From: Gammaproteobacteria bacterium
GTDB lineage: Bacteria; Pseudomonadota; Gammaproteobacteria; Pseudomonadales; Azotimanducaceae
Reading direction: 5' to 3'
Assembly (NCBI GenBank): GCA_003476445.1
Contig: DMUF01000072.1
Coordinates: forward strand, 1-21,969
DNA: 21,969 nucleotides
Below, one piece after another: positions 8,041 through 15,175 of this stretch; position 1 is the first letter of the stretch, and each line of letters opens with the position of its first letter. Below the pieces are notes generated by a model. That model did no database searches. It was not told the DNA's origin and worked only from the letters and a program-made list of their open reading frames with translations. Position numbers and translations under genes: made by a program.

Positions 8041-8069
8041 GTCGGCGCGTTCCTCTTCTGTTTCCTGAC

Positions 8070-9329
8070 TCAGACCTCGAATGCCGGCAGTTTCTTGGCT
8101 ACCAGCTCGTTCTTTAGCCGCACGTACTGCGGCAATCCGTCGCGGTACGGAGGATAGTCCTCGCCAGCCACCAGCGGCGCCAGATAGCGGCGTGCCGCCG
8201 CGGTAATGGAGAAGCCGTCGCGGCTGATGAAGCTGCGCGGCATTTTCCGCTCCACGTTTGCGACCTTGTCGAGGGGGACCGCGTCGATCGTCCAACGGTA
8301 GGGAACATCGCGCTTGCGCACGATCACTGGCATGACCGCGTTACGACCCGCGAGCGCGAACTCCACCGCAGCCTTGCCTACGGCATAGGCCTGCTCCACA
8401 TCGGTAGCCGACGCAATGTGGCGCGCCGCCCGCTGCAGATAGTCCGCTACCGCCCAATGGTACTTATAACCCAGCGATTCCTTGACCATGGCCGCGATGG
8501 CAGGCGCTACACCGCCGAGCTGAGTGTGGCCGAACGCATCCTTGCCACCCGCATCGGCGAGGAATGTGCCATCCGCATACTGAGCGCCCTCAGACACTAC
8601 GACGACGCAGTAGCCGCTCGCGTCGACCGACTTCTTCACCTTGGCAAGGAAACGCTCCCGGTCGAAAGCAATTTCGGGGAAGAGGATCACATGCGGTGCA
8701 TCGCCAGGCGTTTCCTGCGCCAGACCGGCCGCTGCTGCAATCCAACCCGCGTGGCGCCCCATCACCTCGAGAATGAATACCTTGGTCGATGTCTCGCACA
8801 TCGAAGCCACATCAAGCGCCGCTTCCCGAGTGGAGATCGCGACGTACTTGGCAACGGACCCGAAGCCCGGGCACGTGTCCGTAAACGGCAGATCGTTATC
8901 CACCGTCTTCGGCACCCCGACCGCGGTCAGGGGATAGCCGAGCGCGGCGCCAATCTGTGCGACCTTGTTCGCGGTGTCCTGGGAGTCGCCGCCGCCGTTG
9001 TAGAAGAAATAACGAATGTTGTGGGCACGGAACACGTCGATCAGACGTTCGTATTCACGCCGGTTCTGCTCGAAGGACTTGAGCTTGTAGCGACAGGACC
9101 CAAAGGCGCCGCTCGGCGTATGCCGCAGCGCGGCGATCGCACGCGCCGATTCCTTACCCGTATCGATGAGCTCTTCGCGCAGCGCACCAACGATCCCGTT
9201 GCGTCCGGCGAAGATTTTGCCAATGCGATCCTTGTGCGCGCGCGCGGTTTCGATGACCCCGCAGGCGCTGGCATTGATGACGGCAGTAACGCCGCCAGAC
9301 TGGGCATAAAACGCGTTGGCTTTCGCCAT
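8070..9329 (-). CDS. pfp: Pyrophosphate-dependent 6-phosphofructokinase
   Basis: PFK-family enzyme of 419 residues that interconverts fructose 6-phosphate and fructose 1,6-bisphosphate in the cytoplasm. Two residues point to PPi rather than ATP. The phosphate loop reads NGGGDS with Asp115 where ATP enzymes have Gly. The catalytic loop reads PKTVDND with Lys141 where ATP enzymes have Gly. Asp144 and Asp146 are the expected catalytic acids, and EVMGRHAGW is the conserved substrate-binding segment. PPi enzymes work reversibly, and some, such as those of methanotrophs, also phosphorylate sedoheptulose 7-phosphate. The ATG at 9329 is chosen over 9365 because AGGAG sits 7 nt upstream, one of the clearest ribosome binding sites in the window. 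The DUF885 gene follows, and a membrane protein gene is divergent. Confidence 0.95.
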   Translation of the reverse strand: MAKANAFYAQSGGVTAVINASACGVIETARAHKDRIGKIFAGRNGIVGALREELIDTGKESARAIAALRHTPSGAFGSCRYKLKSFEQNRREYERLIDVFRAHNIRYFFYNGGGDSQDTANKVAQIGAALGYPLTAVGVPKTVDNDLPFTDTCPGFGSVAKYVAISTREAALDVASMCETSTKVFILEVMGRHAGWIAAAAGLAQETPGDAPHVILFPEIAFDRERFLAKVKKSVDASGYCVVVVSEGAQYADGTFLADAGGKDAFGHTQLGGVAPAIAAMVKESLGYKYHWAVADYLQRAARHIASATDVEQAYAVGKAAVEFALAGRNAVMPVIVRKRDVPYRWTIDAVPLDKVANVERKMPRSFISRDGFSITAAARRYLAPLVAGEDYPPYRDGLPQYVRLKNELVAKKLPAFEV

Positions 9330-9390
9330 GGTGAACTCCTGGGGGTGAGCAGCCCGAAGCGGCATTTGCGTGACCGATACGGGCGGGTAT

Positions 9391-9400
9391 GTGCGACAAT
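9391..9400 (+). promoter_or_regulatory. Candidate -10 region for the membrane protein-mpl unit
   Basis: GTGCGACAAT ends in a -10-like GACAAT at 9395-9400, about 26 bp before the ATG at 9427, in the divergent gap with the phosphofructokinase gene. A TGACCG 18 bp upstream is only a poor -35. The position fits a start of transcription near 9407. This is a visual match only. Confidence 0.35.
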
Positions 9401-9426
9401 CTCAACGCTATTCTGCCAGACCGGCC

Positions 9427-9930
9427 ATGAAATCCATCATCGAGCTCTACCTTGGTATCTGCCTTCTGCGGCGCAGCCCAGCGACACTGCCGGGTGCGGG
9501 GAGCTTTCTTCTCATTGTATTTGCCGTCAACGTCGGGCTGAGTCTGATGATCTCGATGACGCTGGCAAACGCCGCAGATCCGCTGCGCAGTGTGTCGGTG
9601 ATACTGCTTGGGCAGGCCACCACCGCGGTACTCGTTAAGCTGATGCTCGATGCGCGGCGTGTTGGCGACCGTTTCACCACCACGCTTGCCGCCCTGTTCG
9701 GCTGTGATGCGCTGATGACCGTATGCTTCGGGCTTGTGTCGGCGCTCTTGCGCGCCATGGGACCCTCCGGTGTTCTGGTCGCGCTGACGCTGTTCCTGCT
9801 CTGGTCTGTCGCGGTCATGGGCTTCATCCTCCACCACGCGCTCAACGTGCGATTCGGCATCGGTGTCGGACTGGCGCTTGCGACCTCGCTTTTGAGCACC
9901 ACGCTCGGTCAGCTTGCCCTCGGCATCTGA
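9427..9930 (+). CDS. Small multi-pass inner-membrane protein upstream of mpl
   Basis: The protein is 167 residues and almost entirely hydrophobic, with about four to five predicted membrane segments (roughly 26-45, 56-72, 86-110, 114-135 and 140-162) and short loops. The layout resembles small YIP1-like proteins, but I see no diagnostic motif and do not assign a family. I chose the ATG at 9427 (MKSIIELYLG) because the upstream extension to 9370 is hydrophilic and overlaps the likely promoter. No clear Shine-Dalgarno precedes it. mpl begins 12 bp after its stop, so the two are probably co-transcribed, suggesting but not proving a link to wall recycling. Confidence 0.75.
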   Translation: MKSIIELYLGICLLRRSPATLPGAGSFLLIVFAVNVGLSLMISMTLANAADPLRSVSVILLGQATTAVLVKLMLDARRVGDRFTTTLAALFGCDALMTVCFGLVSALLRAMGPSGVLVALTLFLLWSVAVMGFILHHALNVRFGIGVGLALATSLLSTTLGQLALGI

Positions 9931-9942
9931 ACGGAAGCCAAC

Positions 9943-11364
9943 ATGTCAGCACACATCTACTTTCTCGGGATCGGCGGCACGCTGATGGGAAGCCTCGCGC
10001 AGCTCGCGCGTGAGCGCGGCTACCGGGTATCCGGCTCTGATCGAGCGTTGTATCCCCCAATGAGCGAACAGCTCGCGGCCGCTGACATCACTCTGTACGA
10101 GGGCTTCGACCCGTCCCAGCTCGACCCGGCACCGGATCTCGTCGTCGTCGGCAACGCGGGTCTTCCGCGGGGCCACCCGGGGATCGAGCATGTGCTCGAC
10201 ATCGGGCTTCCTTACATGTCAGGCGCCGAGTGGCTTGGCCGCGAAATCCTGCCCGGACGCTGGGTGCTGGCCGTCGCCGGCACGCACGGCAAGACCACCA
10301 CCGCCAGCATGCTCACGTGGATTCTGGAGCAGGCGGGTCTTGAGCCCGGCTATCTGATCGGCGGTGTGCCAAAGAATTTCGAGCGCTCGGCACGGCTTGG
10401 GGCGACACCGTTCTTCGTGGTGGAGGCGGACGAATACGACACCTCATACTTTGATCGACGCTCCAAGTTCGTGCATTACCGTCCGCGTACGCTCCTGATC
10501 AACAATCTGGAGTTCGATCACGCCGACATTTTCCCCGACCTGGCCGCGATCCAGACGCAGTTCCATCAGCTGATGCGGACCGTGCCCGGCGGCGGGCTTG
10601 TGATCGCGCCCGCTGACAGCGAAGGCGTCAACGAGATGCTGGATCAAGGCTGCTGGACACCGATCGAACGCGTCGGGCAGCGGCAGCTGCGTCGGCGCCC
10701 TCACGACCGCGACAGCGGCGTGTACTGGCATGCAGACGAGATCGAGCACGATCAATCCGCGTTCGACGTATGGCAGAACGATCGCCGCATCGGCCGCATC
10801 AAGTGGTCGTTGCAGGGTGAGCACAACATTCAGAACGCGCTCGGCGCGCTGGCCGCTGCGCGCCACGCGGGCGTCCCACCGGAGATCGCGCTGGAGGCGC
10901 TCGCGAGCTTCGAAGGTGTGCGTCGCCGGATGGACGTGATTGCCGACGTCCGCGGCACCATCGTGTACGACGATTTTGCTCATCACCCCACCGCGATCCG
11001 CGCAACGCTGCAGGGGCTCAGGCGTCGCGTCGGCAACGAGGAAATCATCGCGGTGGTCGAGCCACGAACCCATACCATGTCGCTCGGCACTCTGCGCCAC
11101 GAACTCACCACGTGCTGCGCCGCCGCGGACCAGGTGTTCTGGTTTCGCGGAGAGAACATCAAGTGGGATCTGCATGAGGTCGTCCAGCACTGCGTGGTGC
11201 CCGCCCAGCAGTTCGACAGCATTGACCGGCTGGTCGACACCTTGGCGCGGCTGCCCGACAAGCGGCGCCACATTTTGATCATGAGCAACGGCAGTTTCGG
11301 CGGCATCTACAGCAAGCTGCCCGCGCGTCTGCGCGAGTACCGGCAGCGGCCGGAACAGGACTGA
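9943..11364 (+). CDS. mpl: UDP-N-acetylmuramate:L-Ala-gamma-D-Glu-meso-DAP ligase
   Basis: Mpl rejoins tripeptide released by murein turnover to UDP-MurNAc, feeding recycled peptide directly into cytoplasmic peptidoglycan synthesis. The 473-residue length is normal. An N-terminal Rossmann-like nucleotide site starts FLGIGGTLMGSLA. The Mur-ligase ATP loop AGTHGKTTT is at 112-120. FVVEADEYDTSYFDRRSKF and NNLEFDHADIF are characteristic of Mpl and separate it from MurC. DDFAHHPTAI begins the C-terminal Mur-ligase domain. The ATG at 9943 has GGAAG 5 nt upstream and lies 12 bp after the membrane protein gene. The presence of Mpl indicates a meso-DAP cell wall and a recycling pathway. Confidence 0.97.
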   Translation: MSAHIYFLGIGGTLMGSLAQLARERGYRVSGSDRALYPPMSEQLAAADITLYEGFDPSQLDPAPDLVVVGNAGLPRGHPGIEHVLDIGLPYMSGAEWLGREILPGRWVLAVAGTHGKTTTASMLTWILEQAGLEPGYLIGGVPKNFERSARLGATPFFVVEADEYDTSYFDRRSKFVHYRPRTLLINNLEFDHADIFPDLAAIQTQFHQLMRTVPGGGLVIAPADSEGVNEMLDQGCWTPIERVGQRQLRRRPHDRDSGVYWHADEIEHDQSAFDVWQNDRRIGRIKWSLQGEHNIQNALGALAAARHAGVPPEIALEALASFEGVRRRMDVIADVRGTIVYDDFAHHPTAIRATLQGLRRRVGNEEIIAVVEPRTHTMSLGTLRHELTTCCAAADQVFWFRGENIKWDLHEVVQHCVVPAQQFDSIDRLVDTLARLPDKRRHILIMSNGSFGGIYSKLPARLREYRQRPEQD

Positions 11365-11399
11365 TCCGACCAGACTGGTTCTGTCCGTGGATACCGGGC

Positions 11400-11405
11400 T
11401 AGACT
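11400..11405 (+). promoter_or_regulatory. Candidate -10 element before the cyclase gene
   Basis: TAGACT in the context GGGCTAGACTCCC resembles a -10 hexamer and would start transcription near 11412, giving a leader of about 27 nt. No convincing -35 is seen at the right spacing. If this promoter is used, the left arm of the inverted repeat at 11404-11433 would not be in the transcript. Confidence 0.35.
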
Positions 11406-11433
11406 CCCCCGCTACAGCCAAAGGACGGGGGAG
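11404..11433 (+). promoter_or_regulatory. Inverted repeat whose right arm covers the cyclase ribosome binding site
   Basis: CTCCCCC at 11404-11410 is perfectly complementary to GGGGGAG at 11427-11433, with a 16-nt loop. The right arm is the Shine-Dalgarno sequence for the ATG at 11439. In RNA read through from mpl the hairpin could hide the ribosome binding site. It lacks a following T-run, so it is not a simple intrinsic terminator. Confidence 0.45.
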
Positions 11434-11438
11434 ACGTC

Positions 11439-12386
11439 ATGCCGCTTCGTGTATCGCCGTGTCAGATCATCGCCGCGCTGGTGCTTGCGTTCGGCGCAAG
11501 CGCTCATGCCGAAGAAAGCTGGTATCCCTCACGCTACGGTGCTGACGACACCATCGGCGCTGCCAATCAGCTGTCCCCCGAAAAAGTTCTCGAAGCCGCC
11601 CGCCTCATCAAGACCGGGCGCACCTATGCCCTCGGCGTGGTGACCGGTCCGACCGCGCCTGCCTATCCGCCGCGCCAGTACGCGCTTACGGTGCTGCAAC
11701 CGGGTGACGGCACCGGCAGCACCATGGGCACCAACAAGGCAACGGGTAACGATGACCTGCTGCAGACCTGGATGGGTATTGGCAGCCAGCTCGATGGCCT
11801 CGGCCATATGGGCATCGAGCATCGTTACTACAACGGCCTGCATGCGAAGGACTTCGTCGCCGCTCGCGGACTGGCGAAGCTCAGCACCGACCAGATCCCG
11901 CCGATCGTATCGCGCGGCGTTCTCATCGATATGGCCAAGCATCTGGGACAGGCCATCCTGCCGGCCGGTACCGCATTCAATCGTGCGGAAATCGAGGCCG
12001 CCGCCAAAGCGCAGGGAATCACCATCGGCGCGGGCGACGTGGTGCTGTTCCATACCGGCTGGTTGAACGTGTCCGAGACCGACGCCGCCCGCTTCATGGC
12101 GGGAGAGCCCGGCCTTGGCGTCGACGGCGCGCGTTACCTTGCAGGGCTTGGCGTCGTCGCGGTCGGATCGGATAGCTGGGCGGTGGAGGTAATCCCCCAC
12201 GAGGATCCCGCGACGGCGTTCCCGGTACATCCCGAGTTGCTCGCGAAGAACGGGGTCTACATCCTCGAGAACATGGATACGCGCAAGCTGGCCGCGGACG
12301 GTGTGTACGAATTTCTGTTCGTGCTCGGGCAGCCGCGCTTTGCTGGCGCCGTACAGGCGGTGATCAACCCCATCGCGATCCAGTAA
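11439..12386 (+). CDS. Secreted cyclase-family (PF04199) hydrolase
   Basis: This 315-residue protein belongs to the cyclase/kynurenine-formamidase-like metal hydrolase family. A Sec signal peptide (ALVLAFGASAHA, likely cut before EESWYPSRYG) sends it to the periplasm. Mature features are GADDTIGAANQLSPEKV, RGVLIDMAKHLG and GAGDVVLFHTGW, which are shared by one bacterial branch. The family's metal motif is HxGTHxDxPxH; here the matching segment is GIGSQLDGLGHMG, with Asp and the last His kept but both earlier His and the Pro replaced. Later GSDSWAVEVIP and FPVHPELLAKNGVYILEN align with the normal C-terminal half. GGGGGAG upstream is a very strong ribosome binding site. A short-chain dehydrogenase follows 31 bp later, suggesting a small catabolic unit. 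The substrate is unknown. Confidence 0.88.
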   Translation: MPLRVSPCQIIAALVLAFGASAHAEESWYPSRYGADDTIGAANQLSPEKVLEAARLIKTGRTYALGVVTGPTAPAYPPRQYALTVLQPGDGTGSTMGTNKATGNDDLLQTWMGIGSQLDGLGHMGIEHRYYNGLHAKDFVAARGLAKLSTDQIPPIVSRGVLIDMAKHLGQAILPAGTAFNRAEIEAAAKAQGITIGAGDVVLFHTGWLNVSETDAARFMAGEPGLGVDGARYLAGLGVVAVGSDSWAVEVIPHEDPATAFPVHPELLAKNGVYILENMDTRKLAADGVYEFLFVLGQPRFAGAVQAVINPIAIQ

Positions 12387-12417
12387 CAAGGCAACTCCAC
12401 CCGACGGACGCAGTGCC

Positions 12418-13203
12418 ATGAAGCCTCTCGACCACAAGCGCCTCGTGATAACGGGCGCGGCCAGCGGTATCGGCCGCGCCACGAGCCTGCTCGCCGCCGC
12501 CGAGGGCGCATACGTAGTCGCGGTCGATCTCGCGGACGGTGTGCTCGAAACAGTGCGTGAGATCCGGACAACCGGCGGAAATGCCGTTGCCATGCAGGCC
12601 GATGTGAGCGATGAGAATGCCATCGCGGGCTGTATCGACCGCTGTCTGAGCGAGTTCGGGGGGCTCGACGGGGTGTACGCTAATGCCGGCATCGGCGGTG
12701 CCGGCAAACCCTTCGCGGACATGACTGCCGCTGACTGGCAACGCACGCTGGCGGTGAACACCATCGGCGTCTTCCTCGCCTTCAAGCAGGCCATACCGCA
12801 CCTCACGCGCCAGGGCAGCGGCGCTTTGCTGGCAACTGCATCGGTGGCGGGCCTTCGCGCCAACGCGGGCGGGGTTGATTACAGCGCCAGCAAGGCCGCC
12901 GTCATCAGCATCGTGCAAACGATGGCCTACCAGTTGTACGGCACGGGTGTGCGTGTCAACGCCATCTGCCCGGGACTCATAGAAACCGGTATGACTGAAG
13001 GCGCCTTCGAGCGGGCCCGGGAGCGCGGCACATCCGACCGCATCGGTCAGGTGAATCCCACGCGACGCGCGGGTCAGCCGATCGAGATCGCGCAGATGGC
13101 CTGCTTCCTTCTGAGCGACCGGGCATCCTACGTAAACGGTCAGGCGATACCCGTGGATGGTGGTTTGTCCGCTTCGCTGCCGTGGGTTTTTCCGCGCGCG
13201 TAA
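12418..13203 (+). CDS. Short-chain dehydrogenase/reductase (classical SDR)
   Basis: Classical SDR of 261 residues, a soluble NAD(P)-dependent alcohol or ketone oxidoreductase. The cofactor motif TGAASGIG is at 12-19. Asp37 after the second strand favours NAD(H) over NADP(H). The structural motif NAG is at 89-91, and the catalytic set is Ser142, Tyr155 and Lys159 (YSASK). The C-terminal YVNGQAIPVDGGLS is the usual cofactor-covering end. It follows the cyclase gene by 31 bp and is probably expressed with it; the ribosome binding site is weak. Its stop is separated by one base from the convergent acyl-CoA dehydrogenase stop. The substrate cannot be read from the sequence. Confidence 0.95.
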   Translation: MKPLDHKRLVITGAASGIGRATSLLAAAEGAYVVAVDLADGVLETVREIRTTGGNAVAMQADVSDENAIAGCIDRCLSEFGGLDGVYANAGIGGAGKPFADMTAADWQRTLAVNTIGVFLAFKQAIPHLTRQGSGALLATASVAGLRANAGGVDYSASKAAVISIVQTMAYQLYGTGVRVNAICPGLIETGMTEGAFERARERGTSDRIGQVNPTRRAGQPIEIAQMACFLLSDRASYVNGQAIPVDGGLSASLPWVFPRA

Positions 13204-13204
13204 T

Positions 13205-14944
13205 TCAGCCCATGGATGCCGCCACCGAACGCTGATCGGCGAGCACGCTTGCCTCCAGTGCCAGCGCACGGGGCATGAGCCGGGCAAAGAAGAAATCGGC
13301 GGTCTGCCGCTTCGCCGCCCCGAACTCATCGTCCGGCGCGAGCGCCGCCATTCGACCCCAGAGCCAGCCCAGCAGGGTATAGCCCACAAGATCAAGGTAA
13401 TCGGTAGCAACCGCGCCCGGCAGCGCGGGTTCCGCGGCACTGCGGGTGACGAGCGTGGACGTTACACGTCGCAGTCGAGTGAAGGCGTCCGCCACCACGG
13501 CGGCGTGTGCGGGCGCGACCGGTTGGGGCGCAAGCTCATCGAGCAGCGCATACAGCACGGCACCACCATCGCGCAGCACCTTGCGTCCGATGAAGTCCAT
13601 CGCCTGGATGCCATTGGTGCCTTCGTAGATCTGCGCAATGCGCGCGTCACGCACAAGTTGCTCCACACCCCATTCGCGCACGAAGCCATGACCACCAAAC
13701 ACCTGCTGCGCCATCACCGCGCACTCAAAGCCGCGGTCGGTCAGGAACGCCTTGGCGACCGGTGTCAGCAGCTCGGCGCGCGACTCAGCGGCAGCATCTT
13801 GTTGATGACGCGCACGATCAAGCGCCATACCCGCCATGAGTCCGAACGCCCGCCCGCCCTCGGTCAGCGCGCGCACGGTGAGAAGCATGCGGCGAACGTC
13901 AGGATGCGCAATCAGCGGATCAGCGGCAGCGGCGCGATCTGATGTCGCGATGCGTTCAGAGACCGGTCCACGTCCCTGCAGCCGTTCACGGGCATAGCGC
14001 AGCGCCTGCTGCCCCGCGATCTCGCCGGCGCCGAGCCCCTGCAGTCCGACGGAGAGCCGCTCGTAGTTCATCATGGTGAACATGGCGGCGAGACCCTGGT
14101 GCGGGGCTCCAAGCAGATAGCCGGTCGCACCGTCGTAGTTCATCACGCAGGTCGCGCTGCCGTGGATGCCCATCTTGTGCTCAAGAGCCCCCGGTGCGAA
14201 CGCGTTGCGAGGACCAGGCTTTCCGGCTGCGTCCGGCACGAACTTGGGCACGATGAAGAGCGAGATACCGCGCGTCCCCGGCGGCGCATCGGGAAGTCGA
14301 GCGAGGACCAGGTGCACGATATTGGACGCCATATCGTGGTCACCGCTGGTGATAAAGATCTTGGTGCCAGAGACCCGGTAAGAGCCGTCGGCCTGGGGCT
14401 CCGCGCGGGTGCGCATGAGCCCGAGATCACTTCCGGCATGGGACTCTGTCAGGGCCATCACCCCGGTCCACTCCCCGGCATAAAGTTTCGGCAGATAGAG
14501 CGCCTGCTGCTCCGGGGTGCCGTGCGCCTCGATGCAGATGGCTGCACCGACGGTCAGCGTGCCGTAGAGAAAAAGACTCGTGTTGGCCGCCCAGAACATT
14601 TCTTCGATCAGACCGGCGAGCGCTTTCGGCATTCCCTGACCGCCATAGAGCGGATTGCCGGAGAGACCGAGCCAACCGCCTTCGGCCAGCGCGGCAAAGG
14701 CCGCAGCAAAACCCTGCGGCGTGACCACGCCCCCTTGCTCAAGACGCGCCCCCTCTTTGTCGCCCGATTGGTTGAGCGGCGCCACCACGTTGCCGGCCAG
14801 ACGACCCGCCTCTTCGAGCACTGCGCGCACCAGATCCGGGGTGAACGCCTGCAGGGAAGGTATCCCCGCCCAGGTGTCCTGCACGCGGAACAGATCGAAC
14901 AAAAGAAACTCGGGGTCACGAATGGGGGCCTGGTACTGCAGCAT
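13205..14944 (-). CDS. Acyl-CoA dehydrogenase, DmdC-like (long C-terminal form)
   Basis: FAD enzyme of 579 residues that introduces a double bond into an acyl-CoA, passing electrons to ETF. It has the long architecture seen in DmdC (3-methylmercaptopropionyl-CoA dehydrogenase) and relatives: a short extra N-terminal segment (MLQYQAPIRDPEFLLFDL), N-terminal helices, the middle domain with MALTESHAGSDLG and GTKIFITSGDHD, a C-terminal helical domain and an extra C-terminal extension. The catalytic base is Glu441 in IYEGTNGIQAMD. The start has AAGGGAG 8 nt upstream. The gene stands alone on its strand. DmdC-like sequences include many general fatty acyl-CoA dehydrogenases, and with no other dmd gene nearby I do not claim DMSP degradation. 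Confidence 0.93.
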   Translation of the reverse strand: MLQYQAPIRDPEFLLFDLFRVQDTWAGIPSLQAFTPDLVRAVLEEAGRLAGNVVAPLNQSGDKEGARLEQGGVVTPQGFAAAFAALAEGGWLGLSGNPLYGGQGMPKALAGLIEEMFWAANTSLFLYGTLTVGAAICIEAHGTPEQQALYLPKLYAGEWTGVMALTESHAGSDLGLMRTRAEPQADGSYRVSGTKIFITSGDHDMASNIVHLVLARLPDAPPGTRGISLFIVPKFVPDAAGKPGPRNAFAPGALEHKMGIHGSATCVMNYDGATGYLLGAPHQGLAAMFTMMNYERLSVGLQGLGAGEIAGQQALRYARERLQGRGPVSERIATSDRAAAADPLIAHPDVRRMLLTVRALTEGGRAFGLMAGMALDRARHQQDAAAESRAELLTPVAKAFLTDRGFECAVMAQQVFGGHGFVREWGVEQLVRDARIAQIYEGTNGIQAMDFIGRKVLRDGGAVLYALLDELAPQPVAPAHAAVVADAFTRLRRVTSTLVTRSAAEPALPGAVATDYLDLVGYTLLGWLWGRMAALAPDDEFGAAKRQTADFFFARLMPRALALEASVLADQRSVAASMG

Positions 14945-15175
14945 GGCGCGCTCCCTTGAAATCGCGGTGTTGATTGCGTTCGCTTGTCGAAGCGATGGAT
15001 GTTACGGGACCCCGGATCACAATCACATGCAAACCGGGCTTCAGGCTGACACTCGCTGAATGAAAGTAGCCACCTCGTATCGGGCCGAGTTCGCGCGCGG
15101 GAAAGCCGAGAAAGCGCACCAGAGCTACTAACGTGCCCCCCAATACTGGTGCATCACCCGCTGCGGGTAAGCGCC
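14945..15175. other. Longest intergenic gap, between the acyl-CoA dehydrogenase and comF
   Basis: This 231-bp divergent gap must hold promoters for both flanking genes. I can point to one inverted repeat inside it, listed separately, and to the ribosome binding site of the acyl-CoA dehydrogenase. I see no convincing promoter pair, small gene or RNA. Confidence 0.6.
14980..14995. promoter_or_regulatory. Inverted repeat upstream of the acyl-CoA dehydrogenase
   Basis: TCGCTT-GTCG-AAGCGA is a perfect 6-bp inverted repeat with a 4-nt centre, located 35-51 bp upstream of the acyl-CoA dehydrogenase start. It could be an operator for a fatty-acid or TetR-type regulator, or a small hairpin in the leader. 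No such regulator gene is in the window, so this is only a candidate. Confidence 0.35.

Noticed and set aside
6307..8157. 616-codon open frame opposite the DUF885 gene
   Set aside because: It lies antisense to a gene with clear family motifs, its translation is rich in Arg, His and Gln with no recognisable domain, and long antisense frames are expected in GC-rich genes that rarely use TTA, CTA and TCA codons.
11369..11379. Palindrome ACCAGACTGGT just after mpl
   Set aside because: Five-base arms around one base cannot form a stable hairpin and there is no T-run, so it is not a terminator; one short palindrome is expected by chance.
10444..11421. Open frame opposite mpl
   Set aside because: Antisense to a clear Mur-ligase family gene, with no domain of its own.
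11529..12863. 444-codon open frame opposite the cyclase and SDR genes
   Set aside because: It spans two genes with signal peptide and catalytic motifs on the plus strand; its translation has no recognisable features.
13205..14944. DMSP demethylation pathway (dmdC)
   Set aside because: The architecture is DmdC-like, but DmdC-like dehydrogenases are common and no dmdA, dmdB or dmdD is nearby.
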